DNA from: Aggregatilineales bacterium
GTDB taxonomy: Bacteria > Chloroflexota > Anaerolineae > Aggregatilineales > Phototrophicaceae
NCBI GenBank assembly: GCA_030834905.1
Contig: JAUQWZ010000011.1
Coordinates: 496,001 to 560,000, forward strand
Length of the DNA: 64,000 nt
Direction of reading: 5' to 3'
The notes beneath the pieces were generated by a model, which ran no database searches, was not told where the DNA came from, and saw only the letters and a program-made list of their open reading frames with translations. The position numbers and the translations under genes are program-made. This document shows positions 16,964 to 25,511 of the stretch, one piece after another (position 1 is the stretch's first letter; each line of letters opens with the position of its first letter).

Positions 16964-17013
16964 TTGACGTTTTCATACCTGATGAGTATATTAATCTATA
17001 AAATGAATGTCAA
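16964..17013. promoter_or_regulatory. Overlapping divergent promoters (binding protein / LacI)
   Basis: On the minus strand, consensus TTGACA (17013-17008) and TATACT (16990-16985) are 17 nt apart. On the plus strand, TTGACG (16964-16969) and TATATT (16987-16992) are also 17 nt apart. The two -10 boxes overlap, so polymerases cannot occupy both promoters together. The rest of the 16735-17054 gap shows no gene and no clear palindromic operator. Confidence 0.75.
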
Positions 17014-17054
17014 ATAAAACTTTTCTATAGGCATACATCTGAAACCAGCCCACC

Positions 17055-18077
17055 ATGAGAACCACGCTAAAAGATATTGCGGAACTAGCCGGTGTCTCAA
17101 CGACCACCGTTTCCCGCATCCTCAATGGTCGCGAGTCAGGACTGCCTATCCGCGAAGCTACCCGTCAGAAGGTGCTTGCCGTAGCCGCAGAACTACATTA
17201 CAAACCCAACCTCATGGCGCGCGCTCTGCGCGGTGGCAGCAGTTCGCTGGTCGGCGTCATCGCCCAGAATATCACCAGCCTCTTTCACAGCCAGGTCATT
17301 CGTGGAATCAACCAGACGACTGTCAGCCGCGGCTACCGTATGTTTCTGGGACACGTCCAGCGCTCCACCGGTATCGCGCTGGATTACGGCTCAATCTTCG
17401 AACAGTCCCACGTCGATGGCATTCTGATCCTCGGTGAATGGGAAGGTGACGACGAAGCGCTCGATACCCTGATGTACCGGCACCAGCATGTCGTCGGCGT
17501 AACCGACCGAGTCTCGCCGCGGCGTTTTCCGGGCGTTCACACCAACAATCACATCGGCGTGCGGCTGGCGCTGGATCATCTGCGCGAACTGGGGCACAGT
17601 CGTATCGCCTGTGTCTCCGATCCGAGCATTCAGGACGGCAAGATGCGGATTGAGCTGTATCAGGAATATATGCGCCAACAGGGCTTTGAGGAACACATTC
17701 AGGCGCGCGTCACCCCGCGCACGTTTGAGGCAAGCTGCCAGCTTGGGCGGCAGCTTTTCGCGGAGGCTGAACAGCCCACCGCCGTTTTTGCCGCAACCGA
17801 CGCCATTGCCATTGGACTGCTGCAAGCGGCGTTCCAGCGTGGCGTTGCTGTGCCGCGGCAGGTTTCCATCGTCGGCTATGACGACATCGATGTCGCGGCG
17901 TTTACCATCCCGCCGCTGACGACCATCCGGCAGCCCGGCATCGAAATGGGACAGGCGGCGGCAGCCCTGCTGCTGGATATGATCGAGCAGGAAATCGACC
18001 GCGACGAGATCGAGGACATCGTGATGACGCCAACGCTGGTGGTTCGCCAGTCAACCGCCCCGCCGCGTTCCACCTGA
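17055..18077 (+). CDS. LacI-family transcriptional regulator (divergent to the CUT2 operon)
   Basis: A 340-residue regulator. The helix-turn-helix TLKDIAELAGVSTTTVSRIL occupies residues 4-23, and the hinge and sugar-sensor domain follow with ATDAIAIGLLQAA and VSIVGYDDIDVA. It is transcribed away from the RbsABC-like operon through overlapping promoters and is followed after 36 nt by an SDR gene. It most likely controls the transporter in response to the same sugar. No distinct palindromic operator could be assigned. Confidence 0.93.
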   Translation: MRTTLKDIAELAGVSTTTVSRILNGRESGLPIREATRQKVLAVAAELHYKPNLMARALRGGSSSLVGVIAQNITSLFHSQVIRGINQTTVSRGYRMFLGHVQRSTGIALDYGSIFEQSHVDGILILGEWEGDDEALDTLMYRHQHVVGVTDRVSPRRFPGVHTNNHIGVRLALDHLRELGHSRIACVSDPSIQDGKMRIELYQEYMRQQGFEEHIQARVTPRTFEASCQLGRQLFAEAEQPTAVFAATDAIAIGLLQAAFQRGVAVPRQVSIVGYDDIDVAAFTIPPLTTIRQPGIEMGQAAAALLLDMIEQEIDRDEIEDIVMTPTLVVRQSTAPPRST

Positions 18078-18113
18078 CCCGCACATCCCTACCCTATCAG
18101 AAAGTGTAGTCTC

Positions 18114-19112
18114 ATGCCGCCGACACCAACTAAACGGATACTCGTCACCGGTGCTGCCGGAAAAGTCGGACAAGCCTTCATCAAGCGCCTGCTGCGCGAG
18201 CCAACCCTGAGCCATTTCGTGGTTCGGGCGCTCGTCCACAGCCGCAGCCTGGAGCCGCAGGAACGGCTCGAAATCGCGCGCGGCTCGATTGAGAACCTTG
18301 ACGTGGTGCAGGAAGCCCTGCGCGACGTCACCCACGTGCTGCATCTGGCGACGGTCAAGGAAACCCCGGCGCTCATCATGGATGTTGCCGTGAAAGGGCT
18401 GTTCTGGCTGCTGGAAACGAGCCGCCAGAGTCCCACCTTTGAGCAGTTCATCCTGATCGGCGGGGACGCGGCGATGGGGCATTTCGTCTATCCGCACCCG
18501 ATCCCCGTGACCGAAACGCAGCCGCACAGCGCCTATGAAGGCTGTTACGCGCTGTCGAAGGTGCTGGAAGAAGTCATGCTGGAACAGTATTACGTTCAGT
18601 ACGATTTCAACGGCTGCTGCCTGCGCGCGCCCTGGATCATGGAAAAGGACGATTTCAAATATCAGCTTTCCTTTGGCGAGGACGTGTTCGGCGGACCCCG
18701 CTGGCGCGATCTGGTCGGCGCGGACAAGGCAGACGAATACATCCGGTGTCAGACTGTCCCGGTCATGCTCGATCCCAATGGCAAACCGGTTAAGCGCAAT
18801 TTCGTCCATGTCAACGATCTGGTGAGCGCCATTCTGCTGGCGCTGGATGCGCCGTTGGCTCGCCAGCAGACCTTCAATATCTGCATGGATGAGCCGGTCG
18901 ATTACGGCGAAGTGGCGCGGTATCTGGCGGAAACGCGCGGGCTGCCATCGGTCGAGATCGTGACGCCGTATTATTCCACCTGGCTGGATAACGCCAAAGC
19001 AAAATTCCTGCTCGGCTGGCGACCCACCTACGACCTGACCCACATGATCGACTCTGCCTGGGATTACCGCCGCGCAGCCGACGACGCGCGCGTCATCTGG
19101 TATCCGGGATAA
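18114..19112 (+). CDS. NAD-dependent epimerase/dehydratase-type SDR
   Basis: A 332-residue extended SDR. The nucleotide-binding motif VTGAAGKVGQAF is at residues 11-22, and the catalytic YALSK lies near 143. Extended SDRs act on sugar nucleotides or oxidise aldoses and uronates. It probably shares a transcript with the LacI gene, ends at a strong terminator, and may oxidise or epimerise the sugar imported by the divergent CUT2 system. The substrate is not determined. Confidence 0.85.
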   Translation: MPPTPTKRILVTGAAGKVGQAFIKRLLREPTLSHFVVRALVHSRSLEPQERLEIARGSIENLDVVQEALRDVTHVLHLATVKETPALIMDVAVKGLFWLLETSRQSPTFEQFILIGGDAAMGHFVYPHPIPVTETQPHSAYEGCYALSKVLEEVMLEQYYVQYDFNGCCLRAPWIMEKDDFKYQLSFGEDVFGGPRWRDLVGADKADEYIRCQTVPVMLDPNGKPVKRNFVHVNDLVSAILLALDAPLARQQTFNICMDEPVDYGEVARYLAETRGLPSVEIVTPYYSTWLDNAKAKFLLGWRPTYDLTHMIDSAWDYRRAADDARVIWYPG

Positions 19113-19144
19113 CAGAAAGGGCACCACTGCGGTGCCCTTTCTGT
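19112..19144 (+). terminator. Strong hairpin terminator after the SDR gene
   Basis: A perfect 14-bp stem (ACAGAAAGGGCACC with GGTGCCCTTTCTGT) with loop ACTGC begins on the last base of the SDR stop. T-rich bases lie inside the right arm. It also lies beyond the end of the convergent NrfD gene. Confidence 0.75.
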
Positions 19145-19181
19145 ATACGATGGGGTATGGATTATAGTCAGTGTAAGGTCG

Positions 19182-20474
19182 TCACTCGTGGTGACTGTGT
19201 TCGGTTTCCGCGTAAATCTTCTTGCCCGTCCGCAGGTCGCGGGCTTCCGGGTACAGCCGCAGAAAGCGCACGCCCAGCGTGAACGCCATCCAACTGTAGG
19301 CGACAATGCCGATTGCCACGCCCCATTCTACCGGCGCTGGTTCGTAGTGGTTGATCGGGAATATCTCGGCGACCCCCGGCGACCAGTCCAGCGGAATGAC
19401 AAACCCTGACAGCGTCATGTTCCAGCGGTTGATCACCAGCCCGACGATCACCATGAATGCCGCCAGCAGCAGCGCGTTTTTATTGCGGCGCAGCGGCTGC
19501 CACAGGAAGAACAGCGCCGGGACGAGCGCCCCAAACAGGACTTCGCCGAACCAGAAAGTGTAATTGTAGGGCGTATTCTGAGCGAGAATTTCAGCGCCAA
19601 ACTGCTGCGCCGGGACGCGGCTGTAATAGTTGGTCGCCGCCCAGCTCCACAGCTTAAGGTACAGATACGCCAGGCACACCAGACCGGCGAGCCGAGCGAC
19701 GCCGTTCAGCACGTCGGCGGGGATCATCTCGCGCTTCATCAGCTTGCCGGAGAGCAGCGTCACAAACAGCGTCAGCGAAACGCCCGCCGCGACGGCGGAC
19801 AGGATGAACAGCACCGGCGCGCTCGGTGAATACCAGAACGGGCGCGCGGTCAGAATGCCGTAGGTCGCGCCCAGTGACGACTGGTGCAGCAGAGACAGCC
19901 CCATACCCAGCAGCGCCACAACCGGCATCAGGCGGTGAAGGAATCCGCTGAACCGGACGAGCACCTTCACGCGCTTCAGCGGCGTGCTCTCGACGATCAC
20001 CGGCAGCAGTTCAATCGCTAAAACGGTTGAATACAGAACGACGCACATGGTGATTTCCCACAGCACCGAGTGGACGTTCCAGTAAATGATCGGGTGATAG
20101 AAACGGTCAAAGCGCCCAATATCGATGAACAGCGCCAGCATCGCCGATGAATAGCCGAGCAAGCCAACCAGGACGGCAGCCCGGGCAATGGCTTCGTAGC
20201 GCTTCAGCCCGAACAGATACACCGCCGCCGACAGCGTGAACGCGCCCGCGCCCAGTCCAATCGAGGACAGATCAACGGTGATCCATAAGCCCCAGGGCAG
20301 TTCGTCGGTCAGGTTGGTGACGACCAAGCCGTTCATCAGCACCTGCAGGGCGCTGAACAGCCCGATTCCCAGCATGATGCCCAGCAGCAGCATCCAGCCG
20401 ATGAACGGCAGCGAAATGCGGCGGGCTTGTGTCTGCGGCGAAAGTGCAGGTTGAACTGTCGTATTGGCAGCCAT
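19182..20474 (-). CDS. NrfD/PsrC-family membrane subunit
   Basis: A 430-residue integral membrane protein with about ten hydrophobic segments, matching the NrfD/PsrC/HybB quinone-interacting family. It is the last gene of a five-gene operon and overlaps the Fe-S subunit stop by one base, the usual FeS-NrfD pairing. It should exchange electrons between membrane quinones and the periplasmic iron-sulphur and haem subunits. Whether it oxidises quinol or reduces quinone cannot be told from sequence. No molybdopterin subunit is present in the operon. Confidence 0.88.
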   Translation of the reverse strand: MAANTTVQPALSPQTQARRISLPFIGWMLLLGIMLGIGLFSALQVLMNGLVVTNLTDELPWGLWITVDLSSIGLGAGAFTLSAAVYLFGLKRYEAIARAAVLVGLLGYSSAMLALFIDIGRFDRFYHPIIYWNVHSVLWEITMCVVLYSTVLAIELLPVIVESTPLKRVKVLVRFSGFLHRLMPVVALLGMGLSLLHQSSLGATYGILTARPFWYSPSAPVLFILSAVAAGVSLTLFVTLLSGKLMKREMIPADVLNGVARLAGLVCLAYLYLKLWSWAATNYYSRVPAQQFGAEILAQNTPYNYTFWFGEVLFGALVPALFFLWQPLRRNKNALLLAAFMVIVGLVINRWNMTLSGFVIPLDWSPGVAEIFPINHYEPAPVEWGVAIGIVAYSWMAFTLGVRFLRLYPEARDLRTGKKIYAETEHSHHE

Positions 20475-21316
20475 CAGATCAACCCTTCCGGTGGAATATA
20501 GTAGACGTTCGGTTCGGTGCCCAGGTCTTCGCGCAGGCGCAGGGTTGGCTGCGTCCTGAGGATGCGTGATACCGGGCTGTCCGGGTCGTTCAGATTGCCG
20601 AAGAAGCGCGCGTTAACCGGGCAGACAAAGATACATGCCGGAGTCGCTGCTTCGTCGATACCGGGCATCAAGCCTTTGGCTAGCCCGGCGTCAATGCGGT
20701 GAATGCAGAAGGTGCATTTTTCCACCACTCCGCGCGGGCGGCGTTCCACCTCTGGCTGACCCCAATCCGGCACCTGCGGGTTGGCATCGTCGCGCTCGCT
20801 CCAGTTGAAGCTGCGCGCGCCGTAAGGACACGCCGTCTGGCAGTAGCGACAGCCAATACATTTATCGTAATCCATCACGACCAGACCATCGGCGCGCTTG
20901 TAGGTCGCGCCCACCGGGCAAACCTCAACACACGGCGCGTGCCCGCAGTGAAGGCAGGGGCGCGTGACGTGGAAGGTCTTGCCCAGCGCCGTCCGGTCTT
21001 CGACGCGGATATTCCAGCGCATATCCTCGCGAGTGTCGTTGGTCGCCTGGCAAGCCCAGACGCAGTAATTACAGCCAATGCACTTGTTCAGGTCGATGAC
21101 CATTGCCCAATGGTAGTTGGGATCGCCCTCGTGCAAGCCGCGCGAGCGCTCGGCAAAAATCTCTCGCGCGAAGGTATCCAGCGGCTCTGCCAGCGTCGCC
21201 GCCAGCACCAGGGTCGCGCCGCCGCCGATCAACAGCGTCATGAACTCACGCCGTGAAAGCAGATTTAGCTTTGCCGCCTGTTCCGGCGGCGCTGGCGCGG
21301 GTGCTTGATCAGTCAT
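20474..21316 (-). CDS. Tat-exported four-cluster ferredoxin-like subunit (NrfC/PsrB/HybA type)
   Basis: A 280-residue Fe-S protein. The Tat motif SRREFMTLL (about residues 21-29) is followed by a hydrophobic stretch. Four cysteine groups follow: CIGCNYCVWAC, CLHCGHAPCVEVC, CIGCRYCQTAC, and CTFCIH with later cysteines near FVCP. This is the arrangement for four [4Fe-4S] clusters in NrfC/PsrB/HybA-type proteins. It overlaps the upstream nonahaem gene by 4 bases and should link those cytochromes to the NrfD-like subunit on the outer face of the membrane. Confidence 0.92.
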   Translation of the reverse strand: MTDQAPAPAPPEQAAKLNLLSRREFMTLLIGGGATLVLAATLAEPLDTFAREIFAERSRGLHEGDPNYHWAMVIDLNKCIGCNYCVWACQATNDTREDMRWNIRVEDRTALGKTFHVTRPCLHCGHAPCVEVCPVGATYKRADGLVVMDYDKCIGCRYCQTACPYGARSFNWSERDDANPQVPDWGQPEVERRPRGVVEKCTFCIHRIDAGLAKGLMPGIDEAATPACIFVCPVNARFFGNLNDPDSPVSRILRTQPTLRLREDLGTEPNVYYIPPEGLI

Positions 21317-22659
21317 ACTTCTTCCTCACCATCACTATTCTGCTGGTCGTCGGCTGGCGCGTCGTCCACTTCGGCAGCCGGTTGGCTCACAGGCGCTTCA
21401 GGCTCAGCCACTGGCGCGGTCACGGCGCGGTCGCGCATTCCACGACCAATAAACACCGCCGCAAAAGTGACGCCAAAACCCAATCCCAGCAGCAGCCCCT
21501 GAATCAACGGAATGTTGCCCGACTCGGCGCTCTGTTCCGCCGCAGGAATGATTTCAGCCGCTTCAGGAGCGCTGACCATCTCCGGTTCGATAACCACGAT
21601 TCCACGCGCCGCCAGCAGATCATCCCACTCGCCGCTGGTGACAAGCTGCTCATGACAGGTGTTACAGGGCGTTGTATCCATCAGCATCGAATGCCCGGTC
21701 GATTCAGCGTCTATCGACACCCGTACCGGCGCTGCGCCGGTCAGATCCTCGCCGCGCGGCTCACCCGTGTACATGTGGCAGTCCACGCAGGTGACCGACA
21801 CCGTAGACTCCGAGTTCAGATGCTGGTCGTGTACAAAAACATCATCGACATTGCTGTGACAGTTGATGCACAATTCATCCGGCGTATTGCCCGCGCGCAG
21901 CCGCTGGCTGTGCTGGGAATGACAGGTAGCGCAGCCCAACGGTTCAATATCGACGTGGGCGCTGCTTTGCCATTCCGCCAGCGTGTTTTTGTGGCAGTCG
22001 CCGCAGACGCCAGCGATCAGATTGGGTTGTTCGACAATCGGCTGCACGTCGTGCGCGCCGTGACAGTCAGTACACACCGCCGCCTCGCGGTTGCCCGCGC
22101 GGATGGCTTCTTCGTGCAGACCGATGTCCAGCTCGCGTACTTCTTCGATGTGGCACGAGGCGCAGATCGACACCGAATACAAGGTGTAGGCGCGTTCGTC
22201 ACTGGGTGACGGGTTATTGTGCGGGAAAGCGTTTTCGCCGTGACAGTCGATACAGCCAAAGGTCCCTTCGCTGCTGTTCGCGCCATGCACCGAAGCAGCA
22301 ATGGTGCCGGGGACAACGTACAGGTTCTGGATCGTGCCGTCGCCCAGGGTAACCGTATCCCAGGGTTGGTTGTGGCAGATCATGCAGTAGCTGTTATCCC
22401 CGGTGACTTCGGGCATCGGGCGAATGTCGTAGATTGGCTCCGGCGTAGCTTCGCCTTCGACTGCCGTTTCGGCTGTGCCTGCTGCCTCAACGGCTGCTTC
22501 CACCTGTTCGGCGGCGTCGGCGGGTTCGGCGGTCACTTCCACCGGCTCGCCAGTCGCTTCCTGAGCGTAGGCGATCAGCAGCGGCGACACACCGGCGATG
22601 ATCAGGGTTAAGCCTGCCCCCACCAGAAAAATAATCCATGAGCGTTTCGTATTCGGCAT
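21313..22659 (-). CDS. Nonahaem cytochrome c, membrane anchored
   Basis: A 448-residue protein. The ATG at 22659 has GGAGAA just upstream; a longer frame would run into the preceding gene. After an N-terminal signal or anchor and an acidic Ala/Glu-rich linker come nine CxxCH motifs (CMICH, CIDCH, CASCH, CTDCH, CGDCH, CATCH, CINCH, CVDCH, CNTCH). A hydrophobic helix near residues 380-403 and an acidic tail follow. It probably acts as the electron wire between the Fe-S subunit and the other nonahaem cytochrome or an external acceptor. Confidence 0.9.
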   Translation of the reverse strand: MPNTKRSWIIFLVGAGLTLIIAGVSPLLIAYAQEATGEPVEVTAEPADAAEQVEAAVEAAGTAETAVEGEATPEPIYDIRPMPEVTGDNSYCMICHNQPWDTVTLGDGTIQNLYVVPGTIAASVHGANSSEGTFGCIDCHGENAFPHNNPSPSDERAYTLYSVSICASCHIEEVRELDIGLHEEAIRAGNREAAVCTDCHGAHDVQPIVEQPNLIAGVCGDCHKNTLAEWQSSAHVDIEPLGCATCHSQHSQRLRAGNTPDELCINCHSNVDDVFVHDQHLNSESTVSVTCVDCHMYTGEPRGEDLTGAAPVRVSIDAESTGHSMLMDTTPCNTCHEQLVTSGEWDDLLAARGIVVIEPEMVSAPEAAEIIPAAEQSAESGNIPLIQGLLLGLGFGVTFAAVFIGRGMRDRAVTAPVAEPEAPVSQPAAEVDDAPADDQQNSDGEEEV

Positions 22660-22670
22660 GGGGTTCTCCG

Positions 22671-24272
22671 TTATTGTCCTGCCGTCACGAACAGGTTTAG
22701 TTGGGTATAGACAGCGTCCAGCAGGGCGTCGGAATAGGCGTAATTGTGAATGCCCAGGCTGCCATCCCCCTCGACAAAATCGAGCGCGAGGCTGACCCAT
22801 TCCGGCGTCGTATCGGTGACCGCCGCGCGGGCGGTGTCGATGCGCTGCTGGGTGTTCATCTGAATATCGTCAATCAATGCCTGCATCAGTTGAGGCGACG
22901 TCACTTCTTCATGGCAGCCAGAACAACTGTCTTCCAGCAGCGTATCGGTCACGGTGGCGCTCGGCAGTATTGGCGCGAGCGCGTGGCTGACGCGCTGACC
23001 GGCGTCCACCGGAACGGTTGCCGCATGGCAGGTCACGCAGGTGGGACCATCCTCAGCCAGATAATGCACCCCCGGCTCGGCGGGAACCTGATCGATGAGC
23101 GACTGCCCTTCCCACATTTCCTGCACCGGATGGTGAATACCTTCCTCAACCGCCGTATTGCTGTGGCAGCTCACACACAGCGCGTATGGCTCCTGGACGA
23201 GATTGGCGGGCAGGTCGTCTCGGCTGTGCGGGTTGTGGCAGCTAAAGCAGGTGATGCCGTACTGCGCCGTCTCGGTTGTCGGCGCGGTGGGCGGCGCGCT
23301 TTCACGATCACCCGCCTCGAATTCAGCCGCCAGTTGGGCAAAGTAGGCGCTGTCGGTACTGTGGCAGGTCAGGCACGAGTCATCCGCGCCTTCGCTGTCC
23401 AGCATATTGACCAGCGAGCGCGCATGATCGGAAATCACCCATTCGTTGTACTGCATATACTTGGTGCTGGCGTGACCGGTTGACCACCAGTGATCGGTCT
23501 GTTCCAGTCCCACAAGCGTGAAGTGTTCCGAAAGTTCGCCGCCGGGGTAGTAGCCGGTTGGGTAGGGTCGCCCGTCAGCGCTGACGCCCTGGCTGTGACA
23601 CTGACCGCAGACCTGCGGATCGATGCCGGGATTGATCGCGGCGCGGACTTCCGCCAGGTCTTCTTCGCTGGGTCGGCGTCCGACATCACCGGCAAGATCG
23701 GCGTGCGCTTCGCCGGGACCATGACAGGTCTCACACTGCACGCCGTCGTCTTGCCAGCGCTCGCGTTCCAGGTCGAGTCCGGTCGTGTGGCAGTAAGCGC
23801 AGCTTTGTTCCCAGTCATACGCCGGGTCTTCCCACGAGTCCGCCAGATCGAGTGGTCGCCATTCTCCGGCGATCACGTCCCATTCAGCGGGCAGTACGCG
23901 GTAATCATTGCGGTCAACTTCATACAGATAGCGCTGAACGTAGCGCCCGGTTCCGACGACATACTCCACATCGTCGGCGGTGAACGCGCGGGCTTCGTCG
24001 TCGCCGGGGAACGTCACCAGACGCTGCGCTTCGCCCTGGTCAAAATCGGCGAGGATCGCGTCCTCGTCATCCTGTAGGGTCAGCACATGGCTGGAACTGC
24101 TGTGCCGACGCACCATATCACGATGGCAGTCGGCACATTCGTCCGCGCCAGCATAGTCGCGGTCTGGCGCGTCGTCCTGAGCCTGAAGCGGCACGCTGCT
24201 CAACGCCAGCAGGCTGAAGCCAGCGACGAGCATCACGATACCGGTGAGGATAAAAAATCTGAATCTTGTCAT
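22671..24272 (-). CDS. Nonahaem cytochrome c, putative catalytic or terminal electron carrier
   Basis: A 533-residue secreted protein with a signal peptide (ILTGIVMLVAGFSLLALSS, ending near LQAQD). It has nine CxxCH motifs: CADCH, CAYCH, CETCH, CGQCH, CLTCH, CFSCH, CVSCH, CVTCH and CSGCH. No CxxCK, the usual NrfA active-site haem motif, is present. The spacing is irregular, with long inserts as in octahaem oxidoreductases. It sits 11 nt before the membrane-anchored nonahaem gene. It could be a reductase or a carrier, and the substrate is unknown. Confidence 0.88.
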   Translation of the reverse strand: MTRFRFFILTGIVMLVAGFSLLALSSVPLQAQDDAPDRDYAGADECADCHRDMVRRHSSSSHVLTLQDDEDAILADFDQGEAQRLVTFPGDDEARAFTADDVEYVVGTGRYVQRYLYEVDRNDYRVLPAEWDVIAGEWRPLDLADSWEDPAYDWEQSCAYCHTTGLDLERERWQDDGVQCETCHGPGEAHADLAGDVGRRPSEEDLAEVRAAINPGIDPQVCGQCHSQGVSADGRPYPTGYYPGGELSEHFTLVGLEQTDHWWSTGHASTKYMQYNEWVISDHARSLVNMLDSEGADDSCLTCHSTDSAYFAQLAAEFEAGDRESAPPTAPTTETAQYGITCFSCHNPHSRDDLPANLVQEPYALCVSCHSNTAVEEGIHHPVQEMWEGQSLIDQVPAEPGVHYLAEDGPTCVTCHAATVPVDAGQRVSHALAPILPSATVTDTLLEDSCSGCHEEVTSPQLMQALIDDIQMNTQQRIDTARAAVTDTTPEWVSLALDFVEGDGSLGIHNYAYSDALLDAVYTQLNLFVTAGQ

Positions 24273-24688
24273 GGCAGTTGCTCTTCCGGGCTGCCGGATA
24301 GGCTAAGGGATGCAGGATATGAATCGGCAAAACGGTAGGCGCTTGGGAACTCCACACTGACATCCAGCGGCTGAATCGCCAGCCGGTCACCGTCCGCGCC
24401 AATCGGAAGCGCGTCCTCCGGGTTGGACAGGTTCATCGCGACAGCGTGGGGATTGACCACCACATCTTCAATGGCGCGCGGCTGAAGTGGATGCGACCAT
24501 CCAAGCTGCTGGTCTTCGTGACAGGTAAAGCAGGTATCCACATCCACGTAAATCGCATTGTCTCGCGCAAGCTGTGCTTCCCGCTGAAGCGAACTGAGCA
24601 TGGGGATCGAAGCGGCTGCCAGCAGCAGCGCCCCGGTCAGGGAACAAACGCATCCCAGCAGTGACAGATAAACTTGTGTGCGTCGCAT
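24269..24688 (-). CDS. Small monohaem cytochrome c-like protein
   Basis: A 139-residue protein with one CxxCH (CFTCH near residue 54) after an N-terminal membrane segment. The ATG at 24688 follows AGGAGG at ideal spacing, so it is preferred over an ATG seven codons upstream. It overlaps the nonahaem gene by ATGA and opens the five-gene operon. Its region after the haem has no recognised fold. It may be an accessory or docking subunit of the complex. Confidence 0.82.
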   Translation of the reverse strand: MRRTQVYLSLLGCVCSLTGALLLAAASIPMLSSLQREAQLARDNAIYVDVDTCFTCHEDQQLGWSHPLQPRAIEDVVVNPHAVAMNLSNPEDALPIGADGDRLAIQPLDVSVEFPSAYRFADSYPASLSLSGSPEEQLP

Positions 24689-24836
24689 TGTTCCTCCTTC
24701 CCAATCCATAGCCCGCCAGCGGCAGACTCCGTTTCATCCCTTCCCATTGTCCTATAGACCGCAGTGAGCGTCATCGGTCACGGGGATGAAAGGCGCTCAT
24801 CCCGCCGAATGATTTTGGCTTACGCTTCATTAACAC

Positions 24837-25511
24837 TCATTCCACCAGACGCAGGCGCATCGCCAGCAGCGCCGCCTGGGTGCGATCTGAGACGTGCAGC
24901 TTCTGCAAAATGTGCTGAACGTGCGTCTTAACTGTCGGCAGGCTGATCATCAGCGTCTCGGCAATGGCGCTGTTGGCAAAGCCCTGCACCATCAGGCGCA
25001 GCACGTCGCGCTCGCGTTCCGAAAGCGGCTCGATATCGACATCCGCCGCCGCGTCATAATCGGGCGCGCGCGTATCGACGCTGTGTGCCAGCGCCGCCTG
25101 AAGCAGCGTCCGGTCGATCAGGTCATCGCCCGCCGCCGCCGCCCGCACCGCCCGCACAATATGATCGGGATCGGTTTCCTTCGACAGATACCCCGCCGCC
25201 CCGCCGCTGATCGCCCGCGCCAGATACGCCGGGTTGGCGTAGGTCGTCAGGATGATGACGCTGGTATGCGGCGACACCGCTTTGATCTGCGGCAGGCTTT
25301 GCAGCCCGTCGCCGTCTTTCATGCGGATATCGAGCAGCATCACGTCCGGCTGAAGTGCCTGCGCCAGTGTAACCGCTTCGCTGCCACTTTCCGCTTCTCC
25401 TACCACCTCGATGCCGGGCTGATCGAGCAGCGCCCGCAAGCCCTGCCGGACAATGCCGTGGTCGTCCACAATCGCGGTGGTGATCACGCTGTTGATTCCG
25501 CTGCTGTCCAC
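24837..25511 (-). CDS. NarL/FixJ-type response regulator
   Basis: A 224-residue regulator. The receiver domain has the phospho-acceptor in VMLLDIRMKDGDG, and the C-terminus is a LuxR helix-turn-helix (LSERERDVLRLMVQGFANSAIAETL). The GTG start at 25511 overlaps the kinase stop codon by one base, so the two are translationally coupled. Its place between the multihaem operon and the ccm cluster suggests control of this respiratory region, but no binding sites were identified. Confidence 0.93.
   Translation of the reverse strand: MDSSGINSVITTAIVDDHGIVRQGLRALLDQPGIEVVGEAESGSEAVTLAQALQPDVMLLDIRMKDGDGLQSLPQIKAVSPHTSVIILTTYANPAYLARAISGGAAGYLSKETDPDHIVRAVRAAAAGDDLIDRTLLQAALAHSVDTRAPDYDAAADVDIEPLSERERDVLRLMVQGFANSAIAETLMISLPTVKTHVQHILQKLHVSDRTQAALLAMRLRLVE

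Noticed and set aside
22671..24272. 533-residue nonahaem protein as NrfA nitrite reductase
   Set aside because: NrfA is a pentahaem protein with a CxxCK active-site motif in most cases; this protein has nine CxxCH motifs and a different length.
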